A DNA stretch of 64,000 nt from assembly GCF_000699445.3 (NCBI RefSeq), contig NC_067195.1, positions 52,432,465-52,496,464 of the forward strand, given 5' to 3'. The position numbers were made by a program, and so were the translations under genes. Under the pieces are notes generated by a model. The model had not been told where the DNA came from and made no database searches. It saw nothing but the letters and a program-made list of their open reading frames with translations. Below, in pieces: positions 1 through 11,689 of the stretch (positions are counted from its first letter, which is position 1; the number at the start of each line of letters is the position of its first letter). This stretch comes from Schistosoma haematobium (lineage: Eukaryota > Platyhelminthes > Trematoda > Strigeidida > Schistosomatidae).

Positions 1-2404
1 TAGGGCATGCTATGGCCCATCTTGTGAACCTGTCCACCGCAGTGAGAATATGAGTGAATGAATTAGATGGTGGCAATGGACCAACTATGTCTAAGTGGAT
101 ATGCTGAAAACGTTTGTCCGGCAGGGGATACTTGCCAACTGGACTGATCGTGTGCTTCTGAATCTTGCTGCGTTGACATTGTAGGCAGCTTCGCGTCCAT
201 CGTTTTATATCTGAATTGATTTTTGGCCACACAAAACGCTCAGTAACCAATTTGATTGTGGCTCTGATTCCTGGGTGAGAAAGGTCATGCAGTTGATGAA
301 ATACCTGTCGACGACATGCTAGAGGTACAAAAGGGCGATTGTTACCCGTTGAAACATCGCAAATGATAGATGTATTTGAGAAAGGGATGGGTACTGGTTT
401 AAGGTTCAAGTTAGACTTCTCCTGGCAGGCCTTCAAATCTGCATCGTCTACTTGTAGTTTTGCGATGGTTTCTAGATCGATGTCTTGTTTACGTAACAGG
501 GTATTTACGTCCTTACGTGACAATGCGTCAGCTACGACGTTGGTGTGTCCTTTGACAAATTGGATATCTGTCGTAAACTGGGAGATGTAATCCAGTTGTC
601 GTGCTTCGCGAGGTGAATGTCGGTCGTACGATGTGTGGAATGAGTAACATAAAGGTTTGTGATCGGTCATGATGGTAAAAGTTCGTCCTTGTAGTAAAAA
701 GTTAAAGTGTTTAACGGCTAAGTAGATAGCAAGTAACTCCCGTCCAAAGGTACTATAGCGTTCCTGGGCTGGTGACAATCTTTTGGAGAAAAACGCTATG
801 GGGGTAGTCATATTGTTTACCTGTTGTTGTAATACTGCCCCGATGGCTTTTTGAGATGCATCGGTACACAGAATTAAGTGGGTTGTGGGGTCAGTATTTA
901 GATATTGTAGCATGGTGGCATTAGCTATCATCGACTTTGCTTTTTCAAACGCTGTTTTGGCATCAAGAGATAGGTTGAATGTTTGATTCTTCTCTCTCTT
1001 CGTACCTTTTTTGTCGGCTTTCAACAGATCGGTTAATGGCTGTAATACTTCAGCACAATGTCGTAAGAAACGGCGGTAAAAATTACACATACCGAGGAAG
1101 CGTCGTAATGACTTCACCGAGGTTGGTTCGGGATAATTGGTAATAGCTTCAACCTTTTCTGGGAGTGGTTTGATGCCTTGAGAGTCAATGTAATGTCCTA
1201 AAAACTCTAAGGCTGGGACTGCGAATATGCATTTCGAAGGATTGATGACGACGCCATGTTTTTTAAAACGATCAAAAAGGGTCTGGACATGTTGGATATG
1301 CTCTTCTAAAGATGAGCTTGCAATGAGAACATCGTCGATGTATGCAAACACGAAATCAAGGCCTCTTGTTACGTTATCCATGAAGCGTTGGAATGTCTGC
1401 GCAGCGTTTTTTAATCCGAATGGCATCCTTAGAAACTCAAACAGGCCAAAGGGTGTGATGATGGCTGTTTTCTCGATGTCTTCTGGTGCCATCGGAATTT
1501 GATGGTATGCACGCACTAGGTCGAGCTTTGAGAAGATGCATTTACCATGTAAATTTAACGCGAAGTCATGTATATGTGGAATAGGATACCTATCCGGGAT
1601 GGTTTGATTGTTTAATCGTCGATAGTCACCACACGGACGCCAATCTTGGTCCTTCTTTGGTACCATGTGTAACGGCGAGGCCCAGGGGCTGTTGGATGGT
1701 CTGATAATACCAAGTTGCATCATATGTTCGAATTCTCTTTTAGCTACTTGCAACTTGCTTGGTGGTAATCTCCTCGCCCTAGCGCTAATAGGTGGTCCGG
1801 TGGTAGTGATATGGTGTTGTACCAGCTGTGGGTTACCTTCCTTTTGGTAATCTGATTTCGTAATGCACTGGTATTCTGTTAGAATGTCGTTGAAGTTGTT
1901 GTTCACAGGTTTCATTATTCGAACACCATGGATCTCGTTGTCGTTGGAGAGTGTACCATTTACCTGTAAACGTGTGTTTACGTCGATTAATCTCTTGTTG
2001 GTCATATCAACTAACAGGTTGTACGCACTAAGAAAATCGGCCCCGAGGATGGGTCGTTTGACTTGAGCAACTATGAATACCCATGTGAATCTTCTACGGA
2101 GCCCGAGATCTAATATAAGAGATTGTTCTCCATAAGTTTTGATAACTGATTCGTTAGCCGCTACCAAGGACAATTTAGTGCTTGTCGTATGTTGTCTGCG
2201 TGAGAGATGGAGTGGGATGATGCTGATTTCTGCTCCCGTATCGACTAAAAAGTCTGAGCCAGAAATACGATCCCTGATGTGGAAGAGGCGGCTGACATGT
2301 TGGCCAGTAACAGCTGCCACTATTACTGTCTGGCCACTTCGTTTCCCTGATGGTCTGGCTTGCTTGCCGTGAAGTTGCACGGTTTTGTGCAACGACGTGC
2401 TTTC
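1..2404 (-). CDS. pol: Pol polyprotein, second copy, cut by window edge
   Basis: Sequence matches 5213-7616 with no difference I could see. It covers protease, RT, RNase H and the first part of integrase, about residues 1-797 of the 1137 in the complete copy. The window ends just before the second integrase aspartate. It is partial only because of the window border. Confidence 0.9.
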
Positions 2405-3219
2405 TCACCATAATTCGAATGATACCAACAAATTCCGGCTGCCCGCTTAGGTGACCTAAGACGATGTCTGGATACTGATCTCCTTCTGGACCTAGATCTG
2501 GGGCGTCGAGAATGGATGGTGGAGATAGTCGCCTGCAGTGATGCTAGCTGCCGTGTTAAGTGTGCCATTTGTTGCTGCATGTCAAGAGTAGGGTTCATAG
2601 CATCTCTACTAGCGGGTTGTACAGCGTTAATTCCCCGACTATCGGGATATATTTCTATTATCTTATCGGCCATGTCTGCTAAATCATCAAGACTGACAGA
2701 GGCTCCTGATACGCTGAGAATTTGTCTGACGCTATAAGGTAACCTTTGTGACCACATCTGCTTAAGTAATGCTTCATCTAACTTGTATGAGCCTGCTAGT
2801 TGTCTCATGTGTCTAAGCAACTGTGAAGGTCTTTTGTCCCCTAACTCGCATGCGGTGAGTAGTTGCTGTAAGCGTTTTTCATCAGACTGCGAAGTACGGT
2901 GGATTACTGCGGCTTTTATTTTGTCATATGGGTCCGCTTCTGGTACGTTATCTATCAGGTCTCCGACTTCTGCTGCCACTTCTATGGGTAATGCTCCAAC
3001 GATGTATGCATATTTTGTCGCTTGCGAGCGTATACCTCTCGACAAAAATAATGCCTCAACCTGTGCAAACCAGATCCTGGGATTATTAACACCGTACGTT
3101 GGTAATCTTAGTTCCGAGATAGCGTTGATTGAGTTTAAAACATTATCCTCTGGTTGTGGAGAGTTTAGAAGGTTGGTCGGTGAACTATCAATATCAATAA
3201 GTTTACCCGGAGAGTTCAT
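2323..3219 (-). CDS. gag: Gag-like polyprotein, second copy
   Basis: This is a 298-codon duplicate of the ORF at 7535-8431, with one amino-acid difference caused by the base change at 2544. The zinc finger and the GGGAAAC frameshift site (2341-2347) are intact. It lies downstream of the shared LTR, which would supply its promoter. Confidence 0.85.
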   Translation of the reverse strand: MNSPGKLIDIDSSPTNLLNSPQPEDNVLNSINAISELRLPTYGVNNPRIWFAQVEALFLSRGIRSQATKYAYIVGALPIEVAAEVGDLIDNVPEADPYDKIKAAVIHRTSQSDEKRLQQLLTACELGDKRPSQLLRHMRQLAGSYKLDEALLKQMWSQRLPYSVRQILSVSGASVSLDDLADMADKIIEIYPDSRGINAVQPASRDAMNPTLDMQQQMAHLTRQLASLQATISTIHSRRPRSRSRRRSVSRHRLRSPKRAAGICWYHSNYGEKARRCTKPCNFTASKPDHQGNEVARQ

Positions 3220-3328
3220 AATGACAAAAACAAAAATATGGTGTCGTGCCGATTAATAATAATAAAAAAATTATGTAGATATATATAGTAAATGTCTATA
3301 AAAAAATAATCGAGGCTCACCAAATAAT

Positions 3329-3864
3329 TGTGGTGGACCAAACAATATATAAACGCAAAAGTATCAACAAAGTTAATAGCAATCAATAGTAATATTAATA
3401 TTTACAAGTTAAATGTTACAAATGCAATAACAAATTAGGGACGTTACTTAAATCGGCTAGTCGTTGCGTGTTCTGTTGAGTTTTGGTCTCAAAAATCCAC
3501 AATTATAAATGCATAATAATTCCACAGAGGTAAATATGACGCCAATAAGTTTCTTTGATGTAGGATATAATGGGAATGACACTGCAGTCTGAAATGAGGA
3601 TAATATCCAGTTTAGAACGCAATTGACTTGGTAACGAGCGAGAATAGAACAATGGGTATGTGCGTAATAGTGTATTTGTGAACAATCGAAAATGTGTGTC
3701 ACGCTATGTTAGAATTACAACGGAAAAAGCGTTCAAGGTCGTTGACTGAAACAACACGTACAGTCATTTAATGATAAATGTACATACAGTGAAAAATTGA
3801 CAAAACAAATAGAAATAACATTGAAAACTATTTACAAAATAAGGTTGTCAGGTCTATCTCCACA
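3329..3864 (-). repeat. Shared central LTR (3' LTR of one copy, 5' LTR of the next)
   Basis: It has the same 536 bp and the same TGTGG/CCACA termini as the LTR at 8541-9076. It is preceded on the minus strand by the polypurine tract of the right copy and followed by the PBS and gag of the left copy, so it serves both elements. Confidence 0.9.
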
Positions 3865-3876
3865 TAGCTCCCCCCA
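3865..3876 (-). promoter_or_regulatory. Polypurine tract next to the 3' LTR
   Basis: The minus strand reads TGGGGGGAGCTA directly before the LTR start TGTGG. This is the expected plus-strand primer position and composition for an LTR retrotransposon, and it independently fixes the LTR edge at 3864. Confidence 0.8.
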
Positions 3877-4190
3877 GAGTGTCCGGAGGTAACACTGGTT
3901 ACAATAACAATAATAAAAATTTTATACCAAAAAAAATATTTACAATAATAACCAATTAACAATGTGGAGATGCGTATGACATGTACGTTAACAATATACA
4001 GTGTGTTATTGAGTGAAAATAGTGGTGATATGGCATAGCATGACAAACAAAAGTAATGAGAATACCGTCATTTAAAAGCTTGGTTTGCTAACAATGGTAA
4101 TAATGTGCAGACTGTTACTGACCCCCAAAAAAAATGAACTGCTTATTTTTTTTTGTGTGTGTGTACAACAAATGAATAATTAAATAGAGT
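3877..4190 (-). other. Short spacer between pol and polypurine tract
   Basis: About 310 bases of AT-rich sequence with T and A runs lie after the pol stop. No env-like ORF or other signal is visible. Confidence 0.6.
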
Positions 4191-7100
4191 TTACTCGTTT
4201 ATTATTGTAACAAATTTTTTTCTATGAAAAAAAAATGTGACAAAACGAATAATTGTGGGAAAAAAAATATGGTTAATTATGTACACTGTAAAAAAAAAGG
4301 GAAAAAAAATCATGGATTTTGTTGGGAAAAATCGGGTGAGTATAATCGTATAGTACATCAGTAATTGTTTGTTTAGATTTTTTTTATTCGGCGAAATGTA
4401 CATAGCGTTTGGGTTTTTTACGGCTCTGCCTGAGCGCGTTAAACAAGTAGGTTTGATACTCAGTTTTTCTTCCCTGTCTGCTGTAGTGGTGGTTGCTGGA
4501 CGGGGTTGGTTCAGTGAAATAGTATGTTCTTTGTCAAGTTGTGCTTCGTAGAAAGCAGGCTTCATTCTATCGATAGCGATAATCTCTTTCTTTCTACACT
4601 TGTTGATTATGAAGTGTTTGGTCGTTCTTTTAATTACTTGATATGGTCCTTCATAAGGTTGTTTCAATGGCTTTTTAACAGCATCAACTCGAACAAAGAC
4701 AAACTTGCATGTTTCTAGATTTCTGTTGAGTTGTATTCGATTGTTATGTTCACGAGGCGGTATGGCTTTGATTCGTTGCATGGTTTGCAGCAGTTGGCTA
4801 GCAAAACGACTTGGGTCCGTTGGTGTTAAAGTGTTTGGGTCCACTAGTTGACCTGGTAATGTAAGGGTTGTACCGTAAACTAGCTCAGCGGCTGTACAAC
4901 CTATATCTTCCTTTATAGTTGAACGGATACCCAGGAGTACAAATGGTAATGCGTCACTCCATTTTGTCGTATCATCTTGTGCCATCAGCGAGCTTTTCAG
5001 TTGGCGGTGAAATCTTTCGACCAAGCCGTTAGCTGCTGGGTGGTAGGCTGTTGTTTTGATGTGGTTCACGCCCAGAAGTCTTGTGAATTCCTGAAATAAG
5101 ATAGACTGAAACTGGGGACCACGGTCGGTAGTGACGATAGAAGGTACTCCGTAATTTGCTATCCAACGGTCAAGGAATACGCCGGCTACTGTTTCTGCAG
5201 AAGTATCAGCAATAGGGCATGCTATGGCCCATCTTGTGAACCTGTCCACCGCAGTGAGAATATGAGTGAATGAATTAGATGGTGGCAATGGACCAACTAT
5301 GTCTAAGTGGATATGCTGAAAACGTTTGTCCGGCAGGGGATACTTGCCAACTGGACTGATCGTGTGCTTCTGAATCTTGCTGCGTTGACATTGTAGGCAG
5401 CTTCGCGTCCATCGTTTTATATCTGAATTGATTTTTGGCCACACAAAACGCTCAGTAACCAATTTGATTGTGGCTCTGATTCCTGGGTGAGAAAGGTCAT
5501 GCAGTTGATGAAATACCTGTCGACGACATGCTAGAGGTACAAAAGGGCGATTGTTACCCGTTGAAACATCGCAAATGATAGATGTATTTGAGAAAGGGAT
5601 GGGTACTGGTTTAAGGTTCAAGTTAGACTTCTCCTGGCAGGCCTTCAAATCTGCATCGTCTACTTGTAGTTTTGCGATGGTTTCTAGATCGATGTCTTGT
5701 TTACGTAACAGGGTATTTACGTCCTTACGTGACAATGCGTCAGCTACGACGTTGGTGTGTCCTTTGACAAATTGGATATCTGTCGTAAACTGGGAGATGT
5801 AATCCAGTTGTCGTGCTTCGCGAGGTGAATGTCGGTCGTACGATGTGTGGAATGAGTAACATAAAGGTTTGTGATCGGTCATGATGGTAAAAGTTCGTCC
5901 TTGTAGTAAAAAGTTAAAGTGTTTAACGGCTAAGTAGATAGCAAGTAACTCCCGTCCAAAGGTACTATAGCGTTCCTGGGCTGGTGACAATCTTTTGGAG
6001 AAAAACGCTATGGGGGTAGTCATATTGTTTACCTGTTGTTGTAATACTGCCCCGATGGCTTTTTGAGATGCATCGGTACACAGAATTAAGTGGGTTGTGG
6101 GGTCAGTATTTAGATATTGTAGCATGGTGGCATTAGCTATCATCGACTTTGCTTTTTCAAACGCTGTTTTGGCATCAAGAGATAGGTTGAATGTTTGATT
6201 CTTCTCTCTCTTCGTACCTTTTTTGTCGGCTTTCAACAGATCGGTTAATGGCTGTAATACTTCAGCACAATGTCGTAAGAAACGGCGGTAAAAATTACAC
6301 ATACCGAGGAAGCGTCGTAATGACTTCACCGAGGTTGGTTCGGGATAATTGGTAATAGCTTCAACCTTTTCTGGGAGTGGTTTGATGCCTTGAGAGTCAA
6401 TGTAATGTCCTAAAAACTCTAAGGCTGGGACTGCGAATATGCATTTCGAAGGATTGATGACGACGCCATGTTTTTTAAAACGATCAAAAAGGGTCTGGAC
6501 ATGTTGGATATGCTCTTCTAAAGATGAGCTTGCAATGAGAACATCGTCGATGTATGCAAACACGAAATCAAGGCCTCTTGTTACGTTATCCATGAAGCGT
6601 TGGAATGTCTGCGCAGCGTTTTTTAATCCGAATGGCATCCTTAGAAACTCAAACAGGCCAAAGGGTGTGATGATGGCTGTTTTCTCGATGTCTTCTGGTG
6701 CCATCGGAATTTGATGGTATGCACGCACTAGGTCGAGCTTTGAGAAGATGCATTTACCATGTAAATTTAACGCGAAGTCATGTATATGTGGAATAGGATA
6801 CCTATCCGGGATGGTTTGATTGTTTAATCGTCGATAGTCACCACACGGACGCCAATCTTGGTCCTTCTTTGGTACCATGTGTAACGGCGAGGCCCAGGGG
6901 CTGTTGGATGGTCTGATAATACCAAGTTGCATCATATGTTCGAATTCTCTTTTAGCTACTTGCAACTTGCTTGGTGGTAATCTCCTCGCCCTAGCGCTAA
7001 TAGGTGGTCCGGTGGTAGTGATATGGTGTTGTACCAGCTGTGGGTTACCTTCCTTTTGGTAATCTGATTTCGTAATGCACTGGTATTCTGTTAGAATGTC

Positions 7101-7616
7101 GTTGAAGTTGTTGTTCACAGGTTTCATTATTCGAACACCATGGATCTCGTTGTCGTTGGAGAGTGTACCATTTACCTGTAAACGTGTGTTTACGTCGATT
7201 AATCTCTTGTTGGTCATATCAACTAACAGGTTGTACGCACTAAGAAAATCGGCCCCGAGGATGGGTCGTTTGACTTGAGCAACTATGAATACCCATGTGA
7301 ATCTTCTACGGAGCCCGAGATCTAATATAAGAGATTGTTCTCCATAAGTTTTGATAACTGATTCGTTAGCCGCTACCAAGGACAATTTAGTGCTTGTCGT
7401 ATGTTGTCTGCGTGAGAGATGGAGTGGGATGATGCTGATTTCTGCTCCCGTATCGACTAAAAAGTCTGAGCCAGAAATACGATCCCTGATGTGGAAGAGG
7501 CGGCTGACATGTTGGCCAGTAACAGCTGCCACTATTACTGTCTGGCCACTTCGTTTCCCTGATGGTCTGGCTTGCTTGCCGTGAAGTTGCACGGTTTTGT
7601 GCAACGACGTGCTTTC
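4191..7616 (-). CDS. pol: Pol polyprotein: protease, RT, RNase H, integrase
   Basis: The open frame begins after a stop at 7617-7619, and no ATG is needed if it is entered by frameshifting. Counting from the TTG at 7604, the ORF is 1137 residues. The aspartic protease has DTG at 51-53. The reverse transcriptase has YIDD at 351-354. RNase H has TDAS at about 510-513. The integrase zinc finger uses H702, H706, C736 and C739, and its catalytic triad is D768, D827 and E863 (35 residues between the last two). A GPY/F-type module follows near 986-988. The last 60 residues are Phe/Ile-rich and read into AT-rich sequence, so they may be untranslated-like. No internal stop is present, so this copy could be functional. 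Confidence 0.93.
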   Translation of the reverse strand, partial: ESTSLHKTVQLHGKQARPSGKRSGQTVIVAAVTGQHVSRLFHIRDRISGSDFLVDTGAEISIIPLHLSRRQHTTSTKLSLVAANESVIKTYGEQSLILDLGLRRRFTWVFIVAQVKRPILGADFLSAYNLLVDMTNKRLIDVNTRLQVNGTLSNDNEIHGVRIMKPVNNNFNDILTEYQCITKSDYQKEGNPQLVQHHITTTGPPISARARRLPPSKLQVAKREFEHMMQLGIIRPSNSPWASPLHMVPKKDQDWRPCGDYRRLNNQTIPDRYPIPHIHDFALNLHGKCIFSKLDLVRAYHQIPMAPEDIEKTAIITPFGLFEFLRMPFGLKNAAQTFQRFMDNVTRGLDFVFAYIDDVLIASSSLEEHIQHVQTLFDRFKKHGVVINPSKCIFAVPALEFLGHYIDSQGIKPLPEKVEAITNYPEPTSVKSLRRFLGMCNFYRRFLRHCAEVLQPLTDLLKADKKGTKREKNQTFNLSLDAKTAFEKAKSMIANATMLQYLNTDPTTHLILCTDASQKAIGAVLQQQVNNMTTPIAFFSKRLSPAQERYSTFGRELLAIYLAVKHFNFLLQGRTFTIMTDHKPLCYSFHTSYDRHSPREARQLDYISQFTTDIQFVKGHTNVVADALSRKDVNTLLRKQDIDLETIAKLQVDDADLKACQEKSNLNLKPVPIPFSNTSIICDVSTGNNRPFVPLACRRQVFHQLHDLSHPGIRATIKLVTERFVWPKINSDIKRWTRSCLQCQRSKIQKHTISPVGKYPLPDKRFQHIHLDIVGPLPPSNSFTHILTAVDRFTRWAIACPIADTSAETVAGVFLDRWIANYGVPSIVTTDRGPQFQSILFQEFTRLLGVNHIKTTAYHPAANGLVERFHRQLKSSLMAQDDTTKWSDALPFVLLGIRSTIKEDIGCTAAELVYGTTLTLPGQLVDPNTLTPTDPSRFASQLLQTMQRIKAIPPREHNNRIQLNRNLETCKFVFVRVDAVKKPLKQPYEGPYQVIKRTTKHFIINKCRKKEIIAIDRMKPAFYEAQLDKEHTISLNQPRPATTTTADREEKLSIKPTCLTRSGRAVKNPNAMYISPNKKNLNKQLLMYYTIILTRFFPTKSMIFFPFFFTVYIINHIFFPTIIRFVTFFFHRKKFVTIINE
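7513..7559 (-). promoter_or_regulatory. -1 ribosomal frameshift signal between gag and pol
   Basis: In the gag frame the minus strand reads CAG GGA AAC, so G GGA AAC fits X XXY YYZ exactly at 7559-7553. Slipping back one base gives GGG AAA, which is in the pol frame. Four bases downstream a hairpin can form: TGGCCAG (7548-7542) with CTGGCCA (7519-7513), continued across a two-base bulge by ACAG (7541-7538) with CTGT (7525-7522). The gag stop (7537-7535) lies in the loop. Copy two has the same signal with its slippery site at 2341-2347. The motif is seen directly; activity is inferred. Confidence 0.8.
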
Positions 7617-8431
7617 TCACCATAATTCGAATGATACCAACAAATTCCGGCTGCCCGCTTAGGTGACCTAAGACGATGTCTGGATACTGATCTCCTTCTG
7701 GACCTAGATCTGGGGCGTCGAGAATGGATGGTGGAGATAGTCGCCTGCAGTGATGTTAGCTGCCGTGTTAAGTGTGCCATTTGTTGCTGCATGTCAAGAG
7801 TAGGGTTCATAGCATCTCTACTAGCGGGTTGTACAGCGTTAATTCCCCGACTATCGGGATATATTTCTATTATCTTATCGGCCATGTCTGCTAAATCATC
7901 AAGACTGACAGAGGCTCCTGATACGCTGAGAATTTGTCTGACGCTATAAGGTAACCTTTGTGACCACATCTGCTTAAGTAATGCTTCATCTAACTTGTAT
8001 GAGCCTGCTAGTTGTCTCATGTGTCTAAGCAACTGTGAAGGTCTTTTGTCCCCTAACTCGCATGCGGTGAGTAGTTGCTGTAAGCGTTTTTCATCAGACT
8101 GCGAAGTACGGTGGATTACTGCGGCTTTTATTTTGTCATATGGGTCCGCTTCTGGTACGTTATCTATCAGGTCTCCGACTTCTGCTGCCACTTCTATGGG
8201 TAATGCTCCAACGATGTATGCATATTTTGTCGCTTGCGAGCGTATACCTCTCGACAAAAATAATGCCTCAACCTGTGCAAACCAGATCCTGGGATTATTA
8301 ACACCGTACGTTGGTAATCTTAGTTCCGAGATAGCGTTGATTGAGTTTAAAACATTATCCTCTGGTTGTGGAGAGTTTAGAAGGTTGGTCGGTGAACTAT
8401 CAATATCAATAAGTTTACCCGGAGAGTTCAT
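7535..8431 (-). CDS. gag: Gag-like polyprotein, complete copy
   Basis: This 298-codon ORF starts with ATG 109 bases after the LTR end. Residues 1-230 form a helical capsid-like region with no named motif. A serine/arginine-rich stretch follows (about 235-260), then a CHCC zinc finger near residues 263-282 with spacing C-x2-H-x9-C-x3-C, presumably binding RNA. The ORF overlaps pol, which lies in the -1 frame, so Gag-Pol should be made by ribosomal frameshifting at 7553-7559. It differs from the left copy by one substitution (Thr for Ala in an LxSLQA context). The product would assemble particles in the cytoplasm. Identification as Gag rests on position and the finger rather than overall similarity. 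Confidence 0.85.
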   Translation of the reverse strand: MNSPGKLIDIDSSPTNLLNSPQPEDNVLNSINAISELRLPTYGVNNPRIWFAQVEALFLSRGIRSQATKYAYIVGALPIEVAAEVGDLIDNVPEADPYDKIKAAVIHRTSQSDEKRLQQLLTACELGDKRPSQLLRHMRQLAGSYKLDEALLKQMWSQRLPYSVRQILSVSGASVSLDDLADMADKIIEIYPDSRGINAVQPASRDAMNPTLDMQQQMAHLTRQLTSLQATISTIHSRRPRSRSRRRSVSRHRLRSPKRAAGICWYHSNYGEKARRCTKPCNFTASKPDHQGNEVARQ

Positions 8432-8522
8432 AATGACAAAAACAAAAATATGGTGTCGTGCCGATTAATAATAATAAAAAAATTATGTAGATATATATAG
8501 TAAATGTCTATAAAAAAATAAT

Positions 8523-8534
8523 CGAGGCTCACCA
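8523..8534 (-). other. Candidate primer binding site
   Basis: On the minus strand this reads TGGTGAGCCTCG, starting with the TGG that pairs with a tRNA 3' CCA. It resembles the TGGTGA-type sites (tRNA-Trp-like) reported for the CsRn1 group, but I cannot name the tRNA. It is separated from the LTR by six bases (AATAAT on plus), a wider gap than usual. The second copy lies at 3311-3322. Confidence 0.6.
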
Positions 8535-8540
8535 AATAAT

Positions 8541-9076
8541 TGTGGTGGACCAAACAATATATAAACGCAAAAGTATCAACAAAGTTAATAGCAATCAATA
8601 GTAATATTAATATTTACAAGTTAAATGTTACAAATGCAATAACAAATTAGGGACGTTACTTAAATCGGCTAGTCGTTGCGTGTTCTGTTGAGTTTTGGTC
8701 TCAAAAATCCACAATTATAAATGCATAATAATTCCACAGAGGTAAATATGACGCCAATAAGTTTCTTTGATGTAGGATATAATGGGAATGACACTGCAGT
8801 CTGAAATGAGGATAATATCCAGTTTAGAACGCAATTGACTTGGTAACGAGCGAGAATAGAACAATGGGTATGTGCGTAATAGTGTATTTGTGAACAATCG
8901 AAAATGTGTGTCACGCTATGTTAGAATTACAACGGAAAAAGCGTTCAAGGTCGTTGACTGAAACAACACGTACAGTCATTTAATGATAAATGTACATACA
9001 GTGAAAAATTGACAAAACAAATAGAAATAACATTGAAAACTATTTACAAAATAAGGTTGTCAGGTCTATCTCCACA
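8541..9076 (-). repeat. 5' LTR of the complete element (536 bp)
   Basis: The boundary at 9076 is where similarity to the other copy stops abruptly. The minus-strand end begins TGTGG and the opposite end finishes CCACA, giving the expected TG...CA termini with a 5-bp inverted repeat. It appears identical to 3329-3864, which points to a young insertion, later homogenisation, or a duplicated assembly. The 81-codon and 60-codon ORFs inside it are not believable genes. Confidence 0.9.
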
Positions 9077-9984
9077 ATATCATTTGAAAATACCTGTCAC
9101 GGTAACTTTTACATTTGACTTTCCATGCTAAATATATTCATCCAGGTATTAAAATTATAATCCACGGTTAACCTGGTATGGATTTTACTAATGACCATAT
9201 ATTTATGAATTTTTACAACTCAATTTTATTTAATTTACTCTTACCCTAGTCTTCGTAATTATAACTCTAAACACACTATTTAACTCATTCATATAGCATT
9301 CTATTGCTTGAAAATTTTTACTGGAAATATGGTATCTAAGTATTCAAATTTGTATAGAAAAGGAATGTTTATAATATGTTCTGTTACAAAATACTTTCGT
9401 CTTTCTAATGAGCAATGTTGTTTAACGTATGTTATTCAATTTATTTATTGTTTATAATGAATGACAATTTTGATGCTCATGAAAGGCATTGAATAGTATC
9501 GTATGCATAGTTTATTTTATCTAAAATAGTATTGGACTCGCAGCAGCCATTACATAATTAGTTTTTTAAAGTGAACCTTCATAATTAAATACAATTACAT
9601 ATCATATTCTCTTAAATTAAACTCATCAGAAGTTAGTAAATTCTATGAAGTCATGAGTCCTGTAATATTTATTTAAGAAAAAATTATAGATCTCATTTCG
9701 ATCAGCCATACATTTTTTTTTCTAGATTGAGACGACGACAACAGACATGCAAACGACCTTCTATGTGTAGAAAGATATCAAGAACATGTACCTAAGTACG
9801 ATGCAAATACGACTCTATATGACAAGATCGACCAGGAAAAAATAAACCGACAGAATCCCACAACACGCAGTTTTGCATTAGAAAACTTAAAATTGAACTA
9901 ACAAGACTATTCAGTTTGGGAGAACGTAGCTACAGAGAATGGCGAACACATTACGCTCACAATGACAGTATATGTCTTCATATC
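9077..9984. other. AT-rich spacer, no gene recognised
   Basis: This is the flank beyond the LTR array. It is AT-rich with stops in all frames. I see no gene, tRNA or repeat with a second copy in the window. Confidence 0.6.
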
Positions 9985-11000
9985 TTCATTAAGTCTCATA
10001 CTAAAAGGCCGTGTGCGACCAGCCTCAAGCAGTTGTCACTTGGGCTCTGTGGTCACGCTCCCAGGTCGTTAAGACCAACACTAAACCGATTTCCTTTTCA
10101 GGTTCCTCAATAAATACCCTTCCAAAGTGTGGGCAGCCGGGAAGTGATATCAGCCCTCATAGTCGTAACAGCACACGAGGCCAAGTTGGTCACATTCAAA
10201 TCCCTCCTACACCTCCAAATAAATCTCTTATCTCCACGACTAACCCTTCTCACATCTCTTTGTCACGGCGCACCGCTAGGGCAAACTATTCGAGTACGCG
10301 GAACGCTATTCCTGGTCTCCTGAAACCACGCTCTAAACTACACTTAGGAGCTTTCAACGTCCGAACACTGTGCCAAATAGGACAACAGGCTTCTTTGGCT
10401 GGGGCTTTAGAATCTCGAGTCATCGATGTGTGCTGCGTCTCCGAAACGCGCATACAGGATCCGAGTAGCGTCATTCATTTCATCTCACCATGTCAAAGTA
10501 ACGAACAACCTCAACTTACACTGCGTGTATTTGGAAGCCCTGATGCTGCTTCCCGCAGCCTTGTTGGCGTAGGTATGGCATCGAGTCCTAGAGCAGAATT
10601 AGCTCTCTTAGACTGGACCCCAGTAGATAGTCGTTTGTGCGCTGTCCGACTAAACGGAACACTAAAGGCTCGGAAAGATAGGGACACTCGTCGTCTCTGC
10701 CTACTCCAACTGACTGCAGCTCAGATGATGTAAAAGATGAGTTTTACAGAAAGCTTTCCGACCTCCGAAAAGCTAAGCGCTCTGATGTAGTAATAGTGGC
10801 TGGTGACTTCAATGTTCAAGTAAGTAAACTAAGCCGAAGGTAAAGACACCTGGGTGGATCTTATGGTGTTGTGGCTCAAAGAACAGATAATGGCGACCGT
10901 CTGTAACAGCTATGCTCAGATAAATGCCTGTTTCTTACAAACAATAACTTTTCTACCCTATTAGCTTCACAGATTCAAATACTAAAACCATCAAAGTTCT
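9985..11000 (+). mobile_element. RTE-clade LINE relic (SR2-like), 5' endonuclease part
   Basis: A 240-codon ORF (10011-10733) contains an apurinic-type endonuclease start (GAFNVRTL, then CCVSETRIQ). The frame then shifts near 10700 and continues with a VVIVAGDFN motif and a HLGGSYGVV segment to about 10950, broken by stops. The order N-VRT, SETR, GDFN is that of LINE endonucleases. The best remembered match is the schistosome SR2 family. Upstream, the segment around 10125-10165 resembles the leader in the short element at 44045-44580. No reverse transcriptase follows, so this is a truncated, dead copy. Confidence 0.75.
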
Positions 11001-11559
11001 CTACAAAAGTATTCTCACTAACTAGATCAAACATGTCGATCGAAGTACTTTATCCAATTCAGTTAAAAAAATACACCACATTATTGCAACAAATGGATTA
11101 TGGAAAATGAAGTTATTTTAATTCTCATTTATTCATATGGAATCACAGAAATTCCGTAATCTTCCTAAAGGAAAAGACTAACACCTTTCGAAAATCTGGA
11201 TGAATACAAAGACTTCTATAAAAATAATAGTATTGAGTGTCGTCTATGCAACAGAAATTACCAAATCTTTTTAAAACGTACTCTAGTAGACATAACTGAA
11301 CCAACGGAGGAAAATGTAAGACACTGTGAATGCAAGTAGAGGTAATGTGCCGTAATGTTCTTCAAGCAATTACCACTTACTGAAGAGCAGTAAAATTGTA
11401 CAAACTCGTTAGACATAATCTACGCTGTGAGTCACATAACCTGTGGTTGAGATTGAGAGTGACAATCGTTCAAAACACCACACCACTATTCTTGAGCTTT
11501 TATTGTGTTATACGTATGGAAACCTCAACTCCCACGTCGATAAATCAGGATGATCTGAT

Positions 11560-11650
11560 CCACATGTAAAGGATTGGTAAATCAAGGGCAACATTCCTAC
11601 AACTGAAGAACATATAGAATTCGAAGCAAACTCAAGCAACAAATAAATAT
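11560..11650 (+). mobile_element. Small RTE fragment
   Basis: Translation gives RIGKSRATFLQLKNI, a stop, then NSKQ. This matches residues about 828-847 of the intact RTE protein encoded at 53772-56792. It is only a scrap of the 3' part of that family. Confidence 0.6.
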
Positions 11651-11689
11651 ATGGATTAGTGTTCAACGTTCGGTTTATCGAAAAAGCAC

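Larger units (their letters stand above)
1..9076 (-). mobile_element. Tandem array of a Ty3/gypsy LTR retrotransposon sharing a central LTR
   Basis: Bases 1-3864 repeat at 5213-9076 (offset 5212). The only difference I noticed is C at 2544 versus T at 7756. Read on the minus strand the order is LTR (8541-9076), PBS, gag, pol, polypurine tract, LTR (3329-3864), PBS, gag, then pol cut by the window edge. One full element is therefore 3329-9076 (5748 bp), and the second shares its LTR. Gag carries a C-x2-H-x9-C-x3-C finger and pol has the order protease, RT, RNase H, integrase, as in the CsRn1/Kabuki/Boudicca branch of Ty3/gypsy. That clade assignment is from memory of the family. There is no env-like ORF after pol. 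Confidence 0.95.

Noticed and set aside
339..2372. Several 60-91 codon plus-strand ORFs, repeated at 5551-7584
   Set aside because: They lie antisense to pol in both copies and have no motif; they are shadows.
2783..3256. 157-codon plus-strand ORF (also 7995-8468)
   Set aside because: Antisense to gag with no domain; its openness follows from gag codon use.
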